Shown here: positions 13,577 to 26,726 of the stretch, piece after piece
How the letters are laid out: every line of letters starts with the position of its first letter
Numbering within the stretch: the first letter of the stretch is position 1
Source: Melastoma dodecandrum
Lineage: Eukaryota > Streptophyta > Magnoliopsida > Myrtales > Melastomataceae
NCBI GenBank assembly: GCA_029817715.1
Contig: JARUPY010000606.1
Location: 3,658,001-3,722,000, forward strand
Length of the DNA: 64,000 nucleotides
Direction of reading: 5' to 3'
The notes under the pieces: model-generated
The model's database searches: none
The model's input: the letters and a program-made list of their open reading frames with translations, nothing else
Told to the model about the DNA's origin: nothing
Made by a program: the position numbers and the translations under genes

Positions 13577-15101
13577 AAATCGGGTAGTTGGCCCTCCCTC
13601 TTTTGTGTCTGGTTATCGATTCCGTTAAGTTGTTTGGCAGAAGAAGACCGCAGCTTGAGTAGCAGTAGTATTAGTATTTGCTTCCGTTGTCATGGACTAT
13701 TAGCTAGTAGTAAGTGTCTCGTTTAATTCGTGTTAGCTTGGTTTTTAGGAGCTAACTTTTGCTTCAACGTTTGGGGTGGGTGGGTAGGGGAGTTCTAATG
13801 GTGCTGTTGGTTGGGGGGGTGGCGAGGGGTCTTCTTGTCTGGGCTGAATATGTGAATATGTTGTCTTGGGGAGGGGTTAGATGAGGAGCTTTTAGTTGTT
13901 CTGATTTCTGCAACTTGTCTTAGTGGGGGGGTTTGTTGTGGGGTGTCGTTTCTTCTTTTCTTTTCTTTTTTTTTTTGTAAATATTGAAGGCAGTGCAGTT
14001 AAATTGCAAGTGCAATGTGTCGTGTTTGGGGAACTGGGCTTAAGGTTAACCCTGTTGACTTGTCTGTAATCTGTTTGGGGGATATAATTGCAGTGAAAGA
14101 CAATTTCTGCAATTCGCCGTTGCTTATATCGTTAAAAGTTTGTTGACCTATCCCTGCATGCATTCGATTGTGTGGTCCTTAGAATTCCTTAAATTTTTGT
14201 TCTACTCACTTCTCGGCTTGTGAATACTGAATTTTGTTATTTTTAAGGAGATAAAATAAAAGCATAAACCGAGATTCTTTAGTAATTGGGAAGTAATAAA
14301 TAATACAAGAAATTGCCCCCGGGGGGTGGGGTTTGTTCCAATTGGTCGGTTACGATGCAGACGTGTAAAATTTTAATTGGGTAATGTTTCATTACCTGCC
14401 TATGAAGCCATACTTTCAGGGAATTTATTCACTCCTTTCATTTTGTTTTTTTTTTTGTTTTTATAATAAGATAGGGCTACGTGATCAATCAATTAGATTT
14501 AATACGTGATCTTACACGAATATTGATGCCATGCCATAATATTCATGGATCAATAATTCCCGTTCATATGTATGGATAGGTGAGTAAATCAGGCGGACCA
14601 CCAACTGTGTTGTGGGCATGCATGCGGGGATAATTTCTGTAACGTAAAGAGAGGGCACGTTCGGGAACCGGTCGTTTGGTTGGGAGACAAATCTGACTCA
14701 TTATTGGACGACCGTGATGTGTAAAAGAGACCCCCCCCCCCCTCTCCAAATCCCCGATCCCAATTTTCCACAATCTTCCCTGACCAACCGAAATCGTCAA
14801 ATTTTTATGGAACACTTTCATGGCCGACAATGATGTAATAACTAGTCTCACAAAAAACGTGTTTTTTTTTTTTATATCATTCCTCTTTAACCTGAGAGTC
14901 GACTTAAACCAAAGCAACGGCGACTTCCGCCGACGATTTATAGTTCCAATCCGGACCTATGGATTATGAGGCCCAAACCCAAGCCCATGTAATTCTTAAC
15001 TCCATAAACCTTTGCCTCGCCCTTTCTGTCGCTCCCTTCCTTCCCGTTGTTTGTTTCTCTCTCGTGTTTTCTTGTCGGGGAAGTTAATAGCGGAAGAAGA
15101 G
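13577..15101. other. ARF 3' region and intergenic spacer
   Basis: The first 400-500 bases are T- and G-rich and are probably the ARF 3' untranslated region. The rest is AT-rich spacer with a C-run near 14729 and a T-run near 14861. The last 100 bases before 15102 are pyrimidine-rich and are probably the RPN12a leader. I see no gene here. Confidence 0.5.
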
Positions 15102-17923
15102 ATGGATCCGAAGGTGACGGAGGCCACGCAGCTGTTCGGGCGGTTCAAGGCAGCCATCGTCAGGAACGACTTCCCCACCTCCACCAACCTCCTCTCCCAG
15201 CTCAAGGTCACTCCCTCCTCTTCTCGATTCCTAGGGTTTGTTCGATTTGGGGGCTGTCGGTGCCATTTTCTTCGACTGTATTTGCTACCCCTGCTCGGAA
15301 TGAGTCCCGTTTTCGAAATTTTCTGCTTTTCTCTTCGTGTCTGTGAGGGATTTACTGTTTGCTCGTTGTATTCCGTAGGTTATGCTAACTGGATTCAAGA
15401 GTCTCCCGCCCTTGTTCGAGGATACGCCCTTTTCCGCTCACGAATTGACTCTCGCGAGTAATTCCAATTTCGCCCGCTTCGTTATTTTGTTTTTTCCACT
15501 TTCCTTAGTTTATGCTGGTATAATGCTTGTATTTATTTAACGGTTCTGTTCGATCAGTGTCAGAACTCGTTAATGAAATTCTGGCATTTTCTATCTCCCC
15601 TAGTTGAATTTCCAGGGGAAAACCGTTTCCCGTTTCTGGATAGGCTAAGATACTCCCGCGGCATTTTTCTTTTAGGTTTCTGCTTAAGAGGAGTTAGGAG
15701 AGAGGACAGAACCAATGGATCTCCGTACCAGTTACGAAGCATTTGAACGGCATCTAGTTTGACCATTAGTATGATTAATCATCCCTGAGGATTTTTAGAG
15801 TTATGCCGATTGATCCGATATCCGCTTTTTGTGTTTCTTCTTTTGGAGTTTCTCTTGAGTTGGCCACTGCATTATGTTAATGACTACAAATAGAGCATAA
15901 TGGTAATAGAGAATCTATGTGGTCGAACCATCTTCATCAAGTTGGATTTGGATTAGAGTTTGGTTGTGGTTGCTAGTCTTTAGGATATGATTGTCTTGTG
16001 AATTTTGAATATTTATTTTCTCTAATACATGCTGATAATGTCTGTCCTCTTTGTGTATTTTTAGGGGACTTTTATGAGCATGCTGTTATCCTAAGTGTCA
16101 AGATGGAAGACCAAGATGCGTTTGAGCGAGATTTCTTCCAATTAAAACCTTACTACACTGACGTAGGGTGAGGTGCTTTTAGTCCCTGGCTTTGGTCATA
16201 CTTTAACTTGAACTGCATCAATCTGTTGCCCATGTTTCTGAACAGCAGTGCAGAAATTTACTTCTTTATGAGAAGTAATAGTTTTAATTTGTTGAATTTT
16301 TTACGGTGATATTGTTGAACTGCAAATCAGTAATTAAGCAATTGTCTTAATGGTCATGTTCAATGTTATTACCTAGTTCCTGTTCTGTTCATTGCAGATA
16401 AGGTAGCAACTGAGTGGGAAGAGTTGATTCCATAATAATATGCATTACATGATCCATACCTCCCAATTGACTTAGTTTTTGACCTATTTTCATGGAGCTG
16501 TCTTTATCAAAGGCTAGAATTGAAAATGCTGCTTTTTGTTTATGACGGAAGATACATGATTCTCGTTTTTGCTTATCTAAGACAGTGACTAAAGACTGCC
16601 TGTACTCTCCATGGAACACCAAGTAATTCAATGTGCTTTTGTTTGTGATCTAGTATGATAAGCCAAGTAACGAAGTTTTCCTTCAACATTATTTATTCAC
16701 AGTCCAGTGTTTATCCACATCAGTTTTCCTTTATCTCTTCCCTTTCCAATTTCCATACAAACTGACATTCTTGAGATCAATACAGTGGTCGCATCCCTCC
16801 GTCTCCTCAAGAGTATCGTATCCTGGGCCTCAACCTGTTGAGGCTCCTTGTACAAAACAGGATTGCAGAGTTTCATACCGAGCTTGAGTTGCTTTCTCCT
16901 GCTGCACTAGAAAGCCCCTGCATCAAGCATGCCGTTGAGTTGGAGCAATCATTTATGGAAGGTGCTTATAACCGAGTGCTGATTGCTCGACAGATGGTAC
17001 CTCATGACACATATGTTTATTTCATGGATCTGTTAGCAAAGACAGTGAGGTAATGTCTCCAGGTCTGATAATTTACCTGTTTACTGTCAAGAGTATAATG
17101 AGACAAAACATTTGTTCACTGTGGCATATGAACGGACTATGTTGGTTTCATAACCTGTGCTATATTTGGCATTTGATTGTTGATTTGGTGACTTGAATTC
17201 TTAGATTGAAAAAAATTCGAGTTTCATTTATTGATAAATAGGCTTTTCAGTATTGTTGCGGCATACTCGGGATTTTCTGTACACCTTAAAATGCACTCTT
17301 ATTAATCAGTTTCTGATTGATGTTCTACCGTTACCAGTCCTTTCTTCTTCATGTATACGGTATTTTTTTATGCTCTTTATTTATTGTTTGATGGTAGTCA
17401 ACAATCTTGACTTAGGATTTGGGATTAACTAATCTGGGAAGTACAGAATAAACCTTTCTTTTTTTGTGCTCTTGCCAAATTAAAGACAGTGGTAAACTTA
17501 TATCTTGCTCATAGATCTTACTTTTTTCCTAACCCTTCTGTTTTCAGAGATGAAATTGCTGGATGCAGCGAAAAAGCATATGATTATCTGTCCATACAGG
17601 ATGCTCGAAAGATGTTGCTTTTCACGTCCGACAAAGAACTATCAGAATATATTAAGGAGGTTAGTACCACGACATTTACGTCGATTTTGTTTGGTGTAGA
17701 ATGCTGATATAGTGTAAGTGAAAACGATATATCATTAGAAGTGCGTACACTGATCAGGACGTGCTACCTAATTTGAATGCAGGAGCACCCGGAGTGGGAG
17801 ATCAAGAACGGGTTTGTATATTTCCAGAAGGCGAAAGAAGTTGCTCCTTCCAAGGAGATTCCTTCTCTGCAGCTCATCAACCAGACTCTGAGTTACGCGA
17901 GAGAGTTGGAGCGTATCGTTTAA
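15102..17923 (+). CDS. RPN12A: 26S proteasome non-ATPase regulatory subunit RPN12a (PSMD8)
   Basis: A subunit of the lid of the 19S regulatory particle, which helps assemble the proteasome that degrades ubiquitinated proteins in cytosol and nucleus. Six exons join in frame: 15102-15206, 15379-15457, 16065-16167, 16786-17049, 17548-17659, 17783-17923, giving 267 aa, the family's usual plant length. The protein starts MDPKVTEATQLFGRF and ends ARELERIV. It contains the characteristic blocks VKMEDQDAFERDFFQLKPYY, LGLNLLRLLVQNRIAEFHTE and HAVELEQSFMEGAYNRV, which lead into the C-terminal PCI-like region. All introns are GT-AG. No damage is seen, so the gene is probably functional. It is co-oriented with the ARF gene but separated by 1.5 kb. 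Confidence 0.96.
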
Positions 17924-18484
17924 ATTTATTGCTATTGTCCTCGCATTGAGGAAGGAGTTGTCTCTTTACCATATTCAAGATGAGGGAAGTCGGGATGGGT
18001 ATTCATGCCTCACTGATCTGATCCCCTCCCTCCTTGTGGCATTGGCGTTTTCTGTCAAAATGATCTTGGTTAGCTTTGTTGGTGAGTTGCCATGAGCGTC
18101 CCATTTGACTCGTGGAATTCATGTTTGCTTTCATTCTGGAAAATGAGCGAAAGCTTTAATCCAGGCTCGAGGATTGTAAAATTTTTATGTAAGGATTGTT
18201 TCATAATTACTGCTTGAAATGCATTTTCAAAACATATCATTAAAATCAAGAATGCGACCGGTAGCTATTGCTGAAATTTCCCCAACTGCCCAGCACGAAA
18301 CTTCGCTTAAACCTCAAACTCCCCGTCATTTCATCTCCACTCTTTATAATTTTGTCGAGAAAATATTTCGTAAGATAGTAAATTTTAAATCTGAGCAAAT
18401 TAAGTTCGTGGCTTTCAAAAAGTAAGACTCAAAAGAATTCAGTGTTAGTAAAATTGAGTTAGTTTCCTTGAAAAGAAAAAAGAA

Positions 18485-18732
18485 AAAACTCCGCCCCTAA
18501 CACCTCCCTTCTCCCTTAACTTCCCACCACAAATTTGAAGTCCGGGAGGGACTGTGGCAGCAATGATGACCGCCACAGGGGCTCCGACCAAACCAAAGGG
18601 GGTCCGACCAAGGAGGCACTGACTTTAATGGAAGCAGTGGCCTTTCGGGTAAGTCTCCGAAGCTTAAGGCAACGGCGACAATCGCTGGGGAGTCGGGGAA
18701 AAAGGGAGGTGTTGGGGTAAAGGGGGAGTTTT
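18485..18732. mobile_element. MITE-like element, about 248 bp, with terminal inverted repeats
   Basis: The left end AACACCTCCCTT (18499-18510) is exactly inverted at the right end, AAGGGAGGTGTT (18702-18713). The match extends imperfectly outwards over about 25-30 bases to ACTCC at the left and GGAGT at the right. The inside is GC-rich and stands out from the AT-rich flanks. It has no coding capacity. The A-rich flanks hide any target duplication, so the transposon superfamily is not resolved. Confidence 0.55.
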
Positions 18733-20967
18733 GTTGGTTTTTTTTTTTTAATGAAATGAAATTTTGATTTACAAACTTTGATTTACAAACTTTGGAACTT
18801 AATTAATTTTAGAGGTATTATTTACCTAAATTTGAAACTTATTGTCTTGTTTCATGAAATATTTTTCTAACGGCTGTTATTGGAACAAAGCTCTCGAGAT
18901 GCTAGTCTTGTATCCCCCATTTGACCACTTCTGATCACATCTGATTGGGAAATTTACTATAATGTGTCGTTTTTCACAAAAACTATTGTTATATTATGCC
19001 CCGTCATTATGGAAGATGATTGGTTTTGCTTGAGAAATATGATATTTATATGTCCTAGAAGAAAGCTCAGTCGATTGTCTTGACGCAGTGTGGCATCATC
19101 AGATTGTTCATCTGACATCATAGACTGGGTCATCCTTATGTTGAGAAAGTTAAAATCATACAACGATGTGATAGCCTAGTTTGTTTTAAAAAAAAATGGG
19201 AGTTGTCATGTCTGTCATTATGCAAAATAGAATTTTGAAGAGATCATTCACTATGACATTCGGGGACTATGTAATGAGGGTACTTGAGAAAGATATAATA
19301 TACTTTATAATCATGTTACATGGGCGTATTTGATGAAATTAAAGTTAGAAGTGCCCAAGTTAATACTATCATTCTAAGCTATTGTAGAAAATTAGTTTTC
19401 ATTGACAGTTATAGTGTTAAGGTTAGCAATGGTTTGGACTTTTTGTCGCCAAATGATTCATCAAACTAACTGTGTTGAAATATTGAAATGGTTGAAAGGA
19501 AGCATTAATACATTTTAAATGTTGTAGAGCATTGATTTTTTCAAGCAAGTTTTGTCTATTAGTTTATGGGGAATGCAATTTTGAGTTTTGATAACAACAC
19601 ATTATAAATAGGCTATCAAACATTGTTTTAAAGAATCAGATACCATTGGAAAAAAAAAAGATTTTCAAAAGAAAGCTTTTTTATCAACATCTTCATGTAG
19701 CTCAAGATGTATAAATCAATTAAGGGCATTTAACAATAATGATTGGGTAAGTTGTCCGGATACAAGGAAGTCAATCACTAATTATTATGCGTTTCTTGGA
19801 GATTTTATGTTAGTTGGAAATCGAAGAAGCAACAAATCATTTTAAGGAGTTCAATGGAGGGTTTAGGGAGCTTAAGATGTCACAACTTATGAAATCATCT
19901 GGCCGGTGTTGCCTTACTTGTAGACTATGAAGTTAAAGTTGAACATTAGATTTGATTATTTTGTGATAATCAATGGGAAATACATATTAATTAAAAATTC
20001 AATTTTCCAAAAAAAAAAACACTAGATGGTTGTCAATTTGTAAGAGAAAAGGATCGGTTAGAATTAGTGTAGTCCAAGTATTTGAAGATAAAGTTATAGT
20101 TAGCTAATTTGTTTACTAAAAGTTATATCTTCTCCTGAATTTTGTTTGGTCGATAGAGCATGAAAGATCTATATGCACATTTTTTAAGGGTGCTGCAGAT
20201 TGCAGACTGTGATATACTCGAGGAGAGAGAGTCAGACGATATCTCCTCCCTTGGTCTTCATTCTAGCGCTCTCTATTGATTCCAATAAAAAATAGACAAA
20301 GGAAGAATTACTTTACTTTTGATCAGTGATGGCTAGATGAAACCTGAAAGCAAAGCATTTAATAAATATGTACATGTGTACACCACCACATATATATATA
20401 TATATATCAAACTTCTGAGTTTATAGAAAAAGGAAGGTTAAACACCTTCTAATTAATTCTTATAAAACCCATTTCCTGAATAATTACAACATCAATACGC
20501 CCATTTTTTATATTAATAAAATAATAACTTAACATAAATTTGTATGGGGTTGGAAATTCGCATCTCGCGTGTAGGTATTTGAATTCGCGTAATTATGTTA
20601 TTATAATGATACGACATTTGATATGAATCTTTACTATTTAAAAGTTCTGTTTTCAAAATAATAGTAATTACTGATACTAACTCTCAAACATAAGGTAGTG
20701 TGTATATTTAAAAAAATATAAAGTTTAAAATAATTATAAATGTAATATGAAGCATTGGTACAACGGGTATAACTACTTTAAAATTAAACATTTAAAAGGG
20801 TCCAATTAAATGCTAAAAAAAAAGAGAAAAATGACGTGGAACTTTTTACTTCATCTCAGAGAGTTCGGAACCGGTCCGGGTAATCCGGTCTGATCAGGCC
20901 GGTTGAACCCTAGCTGATAATTGAAAAACCCTAAAACGTTTGCTGGGGGAAGAAGAAAGGCCCTGAA
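18733..20967. other. AT-rich spacer with old transposon debris
   Basis: Besides the copia RNase H remnant described separately, this stretch holds a tandemly doubled 16-base unit near 18764-18795, a TA microsatellite at about 20391-20407, and AT-rich sequence. A purine-rich segment near 20219-20240 could belong to the end of the decayed copia element, but no LTR was recognised. No intact gene is seen. Confidence 0.45.
19735..20130 (+). pseudogene. Ty1/copia RNase H remnant
   Basis: Broken reading frames give the copia RNase H order. First comes DWVSCPDTRKSITNYYAFLG (about 19741-19800; the family has DWAGC.DTR.S.TG). Then, one base out of frame, come WKSKKQQIILRSSMEG, a version of LFCDNQ near 19963, and CQFVREKDR ending LANLFTK near 20105-20120. 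At least two frameshifts and several stops are visible. It is an old fragment with no recognised gag, integrase or LTRs. Confidence 0.7.
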
Positions 20968-22568
20968 ATGGCGGCAGTGCGGTCTGCATTCCCACTTCAT
21001 CTCCTTCCTCCTCTTCCCCCTCCTAATTCCTCCTCCCCCTCTTCCCCTCTATTCTGTCGTCGTTCTCCTCGTCGTCTTCATCCACTTCTCGCCGCTTCCC
21101 CTTCCTCCGCAGAACGCCGTTCCAGTACCTCAACCAGGAGGCCCGGCAGGCCCAAGAAATCTCCTCCTCCTCCCCCTCCTCCCCCTCCGTCCGTAGGTTC
21201 CCACACCGACCACGGCTCCGATGCCGAATCAGACACCTACTCCGACCTCGAGTTTGACGATGGCATCGACTTCCCTTACGAGGACCCCCCGCTCGTCTGC
21301 TGCTTTGGGGGCCCGCGAAGGGAGTTCGTCCCCTCGGTCCGCGTCCACGACAACCCCATGCACCCTGACATCTACTCCCAGTGGAAGATGCTCCAGTGGG
21401 ACCCCCCCGAGTTCGCCAGGGCTCCCGGTGGACCCGCTAATAATGTTGCTGTCGCCCATGTTAGGCTTGGCGGGAGGGCGGCCGTGATCGGGAAGGTCGG
21501 AGGGGACTGGTACGGGGACGAGCTCGTGCTGCGTTTGAACCAGGAGAGAGTCCAAACGAGGGGGATCCGTTTCGAGAGGGAAGGGGATGGGAAGGCTTGT
21601 CGGAGGACCGGATGCTCATTCATGAGGGTGAAGGAGATGGGCGACGGGAGGATGGGGATGGAGGTCGTTAGGGATTGCCCTGAGGATTCATTGCTGGACT
21701 CGGAGTTGAATCTCGGGGTGCTTAAGGAGGTAATAATCGACCCTCTTTGATTGAATTTGGCGATTCAACTGGTATGACGCCGGGTTGAGCCTGTAACAAC
21801 GTTGCCTTTTGGTACTTCAGTCCATGGTAATGTTGGTTGTTTGATACTTTGGCTGCTCTTTAATGGGGCTTGCAGGCGAGGATCTTTCACTTTACATCGG
21901 ATGTTTTGACTTCCACATCTATGCAAAACACACTTTTCAAGGCTATCAGGTGGTCGAAGAAATTTGATGGTCTCATCTTTTTTGACTTGAATTTGCCCCT
22001 GCCCTTATGGAGATCCAGAGATGAGACCAGGGAATTGATCAAAAAGGCATGGCGCCAGGCCAACATCATCGAAGTCTCTCGGCAGGAGCTGGAGTTTCTT
22101 TTGGATGACGATTACTACGAGAGGAAAAGGAATTATCGTCCCCAGTACTATGCAGAGAATTACGAGCAAACCAGGAACAGGCGAGATTGCCATCACTACA
22201 CGCGAGAGGAGATTTCTCCATTATGGCATGATAAGATAAAGTTTATGTTCGTCACCGATGGAACTCTACGGATACACTATTATGCACCTGATTTTGATGG
22301 AGTGGTTGTTGGCACGGAAGACGTTCTTATTACTCCTTTCACTTGTGATAGAACTGGATCTGGAGATGCTGTAGTGGCTGGTATTTTGAGAAAGCTCACA
22401 ACTCATCCGGAGATGTATACTAATCAAGATTACTTAGAAAGGCAGCTCAGATTTGCTATAGCTGCAGGGATTATAGCACAGTGGACAATTGGTGCAGTTA
22501 GAGGATTTCCCACGGAAAGTGCGACCCAGAATCTGAAGGAACAGGTTTACGTCCCTTCGATGTGGTAG
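20968..22568 (+). CDS. FLN1: fructokinase-like 1, chloroplastic (FLN1/PAP6), PfkB family
   Basis: A plastid protein of the PfkB sugar-kinase fold. In the family it is a subunit of the plastid-encoded RNA polymerase complex and a partner of thioredoxin z, probably not an active kinase. Exons 20968-21729 and 21876-22568 join to 484 aa. Residues 1 to about 75 are a Ser/Pro/Arg-rich transit peptide with a run of nine prolines, followed by an acidic stretch. A Cys-Cys pair (111-112, in VCCFGG) matches the cysteines linked to thioredoxin-z binding. The PfkB glycine motif is at about 146-170. The second signature, DRTGSGDAVVAG (412-423), keeps the catalytic-position Asp418 but has Ser in place of the usual Ala of GAGD. 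The end, EQVYVPSMW, is the FLN1 terminus. Confidence 0.93.
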
Positions 22569-24727
22569 GTTAGGTGAATGACATGAGGAATGGTTGCTAT
22601 ATATTAAGGTCATATCAATGTGGAAGCTGTTCCTGTCTAATTGAAATTCTTAAGATGATTAGTGCTCGTTATTGTTTTCTCCATTCTCTGTAAATACTGC
22701 TTTATATTGATTGGTTCACATTATCCAGTGGAAGCCAACTGGTAGACTTTAGGATGAACAAATCTATTGTTTTAGCCAGAAAGTTGGATTCGCACCTACC
22801 AAAGAAGATAAGAGGAGCATGATTAAGATTATTTGAACTGATGGAGAGGTGATCACAGGTGTGTGACATTGGCTTCCCTTTAGAAACTTGTGACAATCGA
22901 CAGAGATGGTATTGCCAAAAAAGATTTGAATGAGTATAATGAGATGTTACTTATACATTAATGTGGATGTAAGTAGAAGTAGACCACGATCGCAGGAGGG
23001 AGGCATATAAATAACACCACTCAATGGGATAGATGCTTAATTGTCTTTTTTGTAAACTTCATCTCTTATTTTCCAACTGATTATAGTAATTGTAGTTTGT
23101 TTGTTTCTCCTGATGGCTGTTAAAGTGTTTTCACGTGAATTTTATCAAGTCTCTTTTGAACTATGGTCAACTATTTTTCGTTTTTCTCACCACGCCATTT
23201 CTGGTGTTTTTGAAGTCTTACCTTACATTTTGGTGTTTCTGATGGCTTTGCTGATTGGAGAAAGCATTCTGTGATGAGACACTTATAATATGTCATCCTT
23301 GCACTTTGAATTTCCATGAAGAAAAACTTATGGGGAATAAGGTGTCTGAGATGCTTTCTCTCCTCTCTTATGTTAACAAAGTGTTTGTGCTTTGTTTTAT
23401 AGTTGTCAAGCGCAGGCACCTTATCAGTTGCAAGCATGGATTTATTTTTTAATTGTAGTTGTGTAGGTTGGATCAATGATGTTATGGAATCACTGCGTTA
23501 TCTATCTGCAGCTCCTACTTGGAACTGAAGACATAAACTTGAATGCTGAGATCCAATTTTATTTTCCCCCCTTTATGAATCATTGAACTCATTTTCTTTT
23601 TCCTCGTTTGTTTTTTTTTCCTTTAATGTTGGTTTTGCGCGAAGTTATCTGTTCCTGTTGTGTGGTCGTCCTGTTGTTTCCTTGAGCTCAGGGGCGAAAG
23701 TGAGTCGGAATTGTTCGTGTTGGATATCTCGAGATTTGTTGAGGAATAGCATGGGGATGTGCTTCATGATGGTAAAAGCTGTTATGAATTGGAGACTATA
23801 AAATCGAATGGCATTGTCTTCCTTGCTGCTGGTCTATTGATTGATGAAGTTCCATTGTATTGTAACTAGATGAATAGCGAGTAATAACGTGTTATGTTAG
23901 TAGTAGAGCTTTGGGTACAATTAATATTTCGTGAAAGAGGACCGTTAGTTTCAAAATTTGCTAATAATGCAAACCGTTTTCATGCCATTGAAAAAGTTGG
24001 ATTTAATTTTAAACGTAGTTATCGAAATATTTTCGCGATAAACTGCATTATTTTATAATTTTTTATGTATGTATGTATGTATGTATATGTAAGTTTTTTT
24101 TTGTCGGTGGACGTATAATTGAAATGGGTGTGTTGTGTTTTTTCTTTTTTAATGATAAGAATTAAAGGCTAAAGGGTGTACCCGTACGATCCTATTTCTT
24201 TTATCAAGGTCAAGGAATTCAAAGCTCCAATGCCTGATTTTTATCTTCAACCGTGTTGTCGTACCCCCCACCTTATTTATTAATCAAAATTTTTTTAAGG
24301 CTTTTGCTTACCTTTTCCTCTGTGCTTAAATTAATCCTCTTCCGTGAGTTCCCCTGTCGTAGTTCTAATTTTTTTTTAATTAATATTGATTGGGAAGTGG
24401 GCAATAATTTCAAAATCTAAACTTAGCTTTTTTTTTAATTACGATTAGGAGGTCCATATATAATATTAAAATGAGAACAACGTTTATCGAAGTGTCATTT
24501 TTTTCATAACTAGTATTAAAAACTCCATATTTCTCTATTTAATCATCTTAAAATTCGATACTGAACACATAAATAAACAAATTGTTATTATTTGCCCAAT
24601 TAAAAATGGAAATTGAGAATTTCTTAGAAGCATAAAAGATAATTTTGACAAGAAAAAAAATTGAATGGTGAGAATTAATAATGCATTTCTTTCGGTAGAT
24701 GTACTTGTGTTTGGTACTGTGAGTTGA
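22569..24727. other. intergenic spacer between FLN1 and pectinesterase (convergent genes)
   Basis: The first part is probably the FLN1 3' untranslated region. The remainder is AT-rich. A TATG tetranucleotide microsatellite lies at about 24064-24088. Nothing between resembles a protein-coding gene. Confidence 0.5.
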
Positions 24728-26362
24728 TCAGAGGCCTCGGGTGAAAGGAACTCCAGTCTCCGGCAGCCACGAGTTGCCGGTTATGAAGCTGCCGACGGTG
24801 AACTTCGACGCCTCGGTTGAACTGGTAATTACCCGGTACCCACCCCATTTTACCCTGTTGCGCGTGGATGATCCGGGACCGGTATTCATGTACTCTCCAT
24901 AGTACAACGTGTTAAGCGCGAAATTTCCGTTCCATTCCATCCAACCCGCGGGATTGATTAGGCTGTCCAAGTACGTCTTCATAAAGACCGTCCTTGAATA
25001 CTGCTTCCATGGACGGCCAAGGTAAGTGTTAACGGAACTCTGGTGCTGCTTTAGGTCGGAGTCCGCGACGACACGGCTATCGTGGATGGATATCCCTGTG
25101 TTCTGGTTAGGGTCTGTCCGACCTTGGGCGGTGATGGTGTTGGTCTGGTTCGGAGGGTACCGAGCGAATAAGGTGCAGCTCTGGAGGACCACGGCCCCGT
25201 TTCCAAAGACGAAGTCTACTGTCCCGTGGATGTTACACTCACGGTAAAACTGTCTGTTTGTGTGAACGTATAGGGTGTCCTGGTATCCTTCTATGCTACA
25301 TCTATAGATCACCGACTGGTCTGAATCTGAGCGTAATGCCACTGCCTGATGGTTGGCCGCTCCAGCGGTGTTGCGGATTGTGATGTCACGTGCGATGAAC
25401 CCGTCTCCAGTAACAGCTGAAATTTTCACATATGCAAGCAAAAGTTTCGTCAAGCATGCATTGTGCCAAGAAAAGCCAACAAAGTAAGATTACGTACCAA
25501 CGGTGGCGGATCTGAAAGTCGTAGAACCTCCACCGATGCTTTTGCTGCCAGTGATAATGGTCTTTCCCATTCCATCCCCGATGAACATGATGTTCTTCAA
25601 GCTTTTTCCCACCTCGATGTTCTCCTTATACGTCCCAGTCTTGATGTAAATGACATATCGAGACGAGCCTTTACGCTTCGATGCCGCATTTAATGCTCCT
25701 TGAATTGTCCTGTAGTTTCCTGAACCATCTCCCGCAACTATTACGTTGGCCTTTGGGGATGATGAAGAAGACGACTGCAGGAGCTTTCGTTCAAGGGGCT
25801 TCAACCAGCTCGGGAACCACTGGCCATACTTGGGGCTACTGTATGGGACGTAATTCATCGCCAAAGCATTGCTGATCAATTTGGAAACATTATTCGACAT
25901 CATGGGGAGGACATGGTCGGCCACCCCAAGCTCGGCAAACCCGTCACGGCAGGTCTGGAGGCCCGTGAGGGCAGCGCTGAGCCATGTCTGGGTATCCTCT
26001 TGTGTGCATTTGCGTCCAATCGTCAGGTTTAACCGATGGATGGCATGGTCGTAGAGCTCCTGGCAATCGGACCATGCAACCTTCTCTCGCGCGTTCCTAC
26101 ATTCGTAGCCCAACGAGGAGGCATGGCCATGGGCATGGAAGGCACGTTCTAGGGCCAGCTCCAACGAAACCCTTAGGAAGTCGGACTTCCTCGCGATCGG
26201 GGAACTCTTACCATCATTCGAAAGGAAGTACTCGCATGGCTGCGGGTATGGCGTCTTGCGGCACCACGACTGGACATCGCCCAGTCGATATGCATAAGTT
26301 GTCGACGAAGGCGATGTAAGGAACGCAAGAAAAAGCAACACCAACGAGGAGTAGGCACTCAT
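24728..26362 (-). CDS. type-I pectinesterase with N-terminal PMEI domain
   Basis: A secreted cell-wall enzyme that removes methyl groups from homogalacturonan. Two exons read on the minus strand, 26362-25498 and 25416-24728, with an 81-bp GT-AG intron, giving 517 aa. A signal peptide covers about 1-24. The inhibitor-like pro-domain has its cysteines at 34, 43, 100 and 138. A dibasic processing site, RKLL (192-195), precedes a serine run. The catalytic domain carries GTYKENIEV (243-251), QAVAL (312-316), QDTLY with Asp335, DFVFG with Asp356 and LGRPW with Arg423. All expected catalytic residues are present, so it is probably active after pro-domain removal. It is divergent from the BiP gene, with 1.47 kb between the two start codons. 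Confidence 0.95.
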
Positions 26363-26459
26363 ATCTTGTGACGCTTCGCGCTATAACGGTATCCTTTCTT
26401 CTGTCTCTCGAGTGAGGGAATGAGAATTTGTTGAATGTAGAGATGAGAATAGGGTTTGG

Positions 26460-26467
26460 TATAAATA
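26460..26467 (-). promoter_or_regulatory. possible TATA box of the pectinesterase gene
   Basis: On the minus strand this reads TATTTATA, about 100 bases before the start codon at 26362. The position suits a TATA box, but this is based on sequence and spacing only. Confidence 0.35.
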
Positions 26468-26726
26468 GGAGTTTAGAGGGGGGGACATGAAAAACATTTG
26501 ATGAGGGGTTAGAGTTTGGCACGACGAATTTGTGGTGCGGATCAATACAAAGTTGACTTTCTATATATTATACTCCTAAGTTTTAATGTTTATGAACCAG
26601 TAGTCCATCTAAATACCACACAACTTAGGAGGAATGTTCCCGTTAGGAAAAAAAAAACCCAATAGAATGGAACGTTTCAAATTCTTGAATTAGAAGAAAT
26701 TTCTATCATCTTAAAATCTCCTTAAC

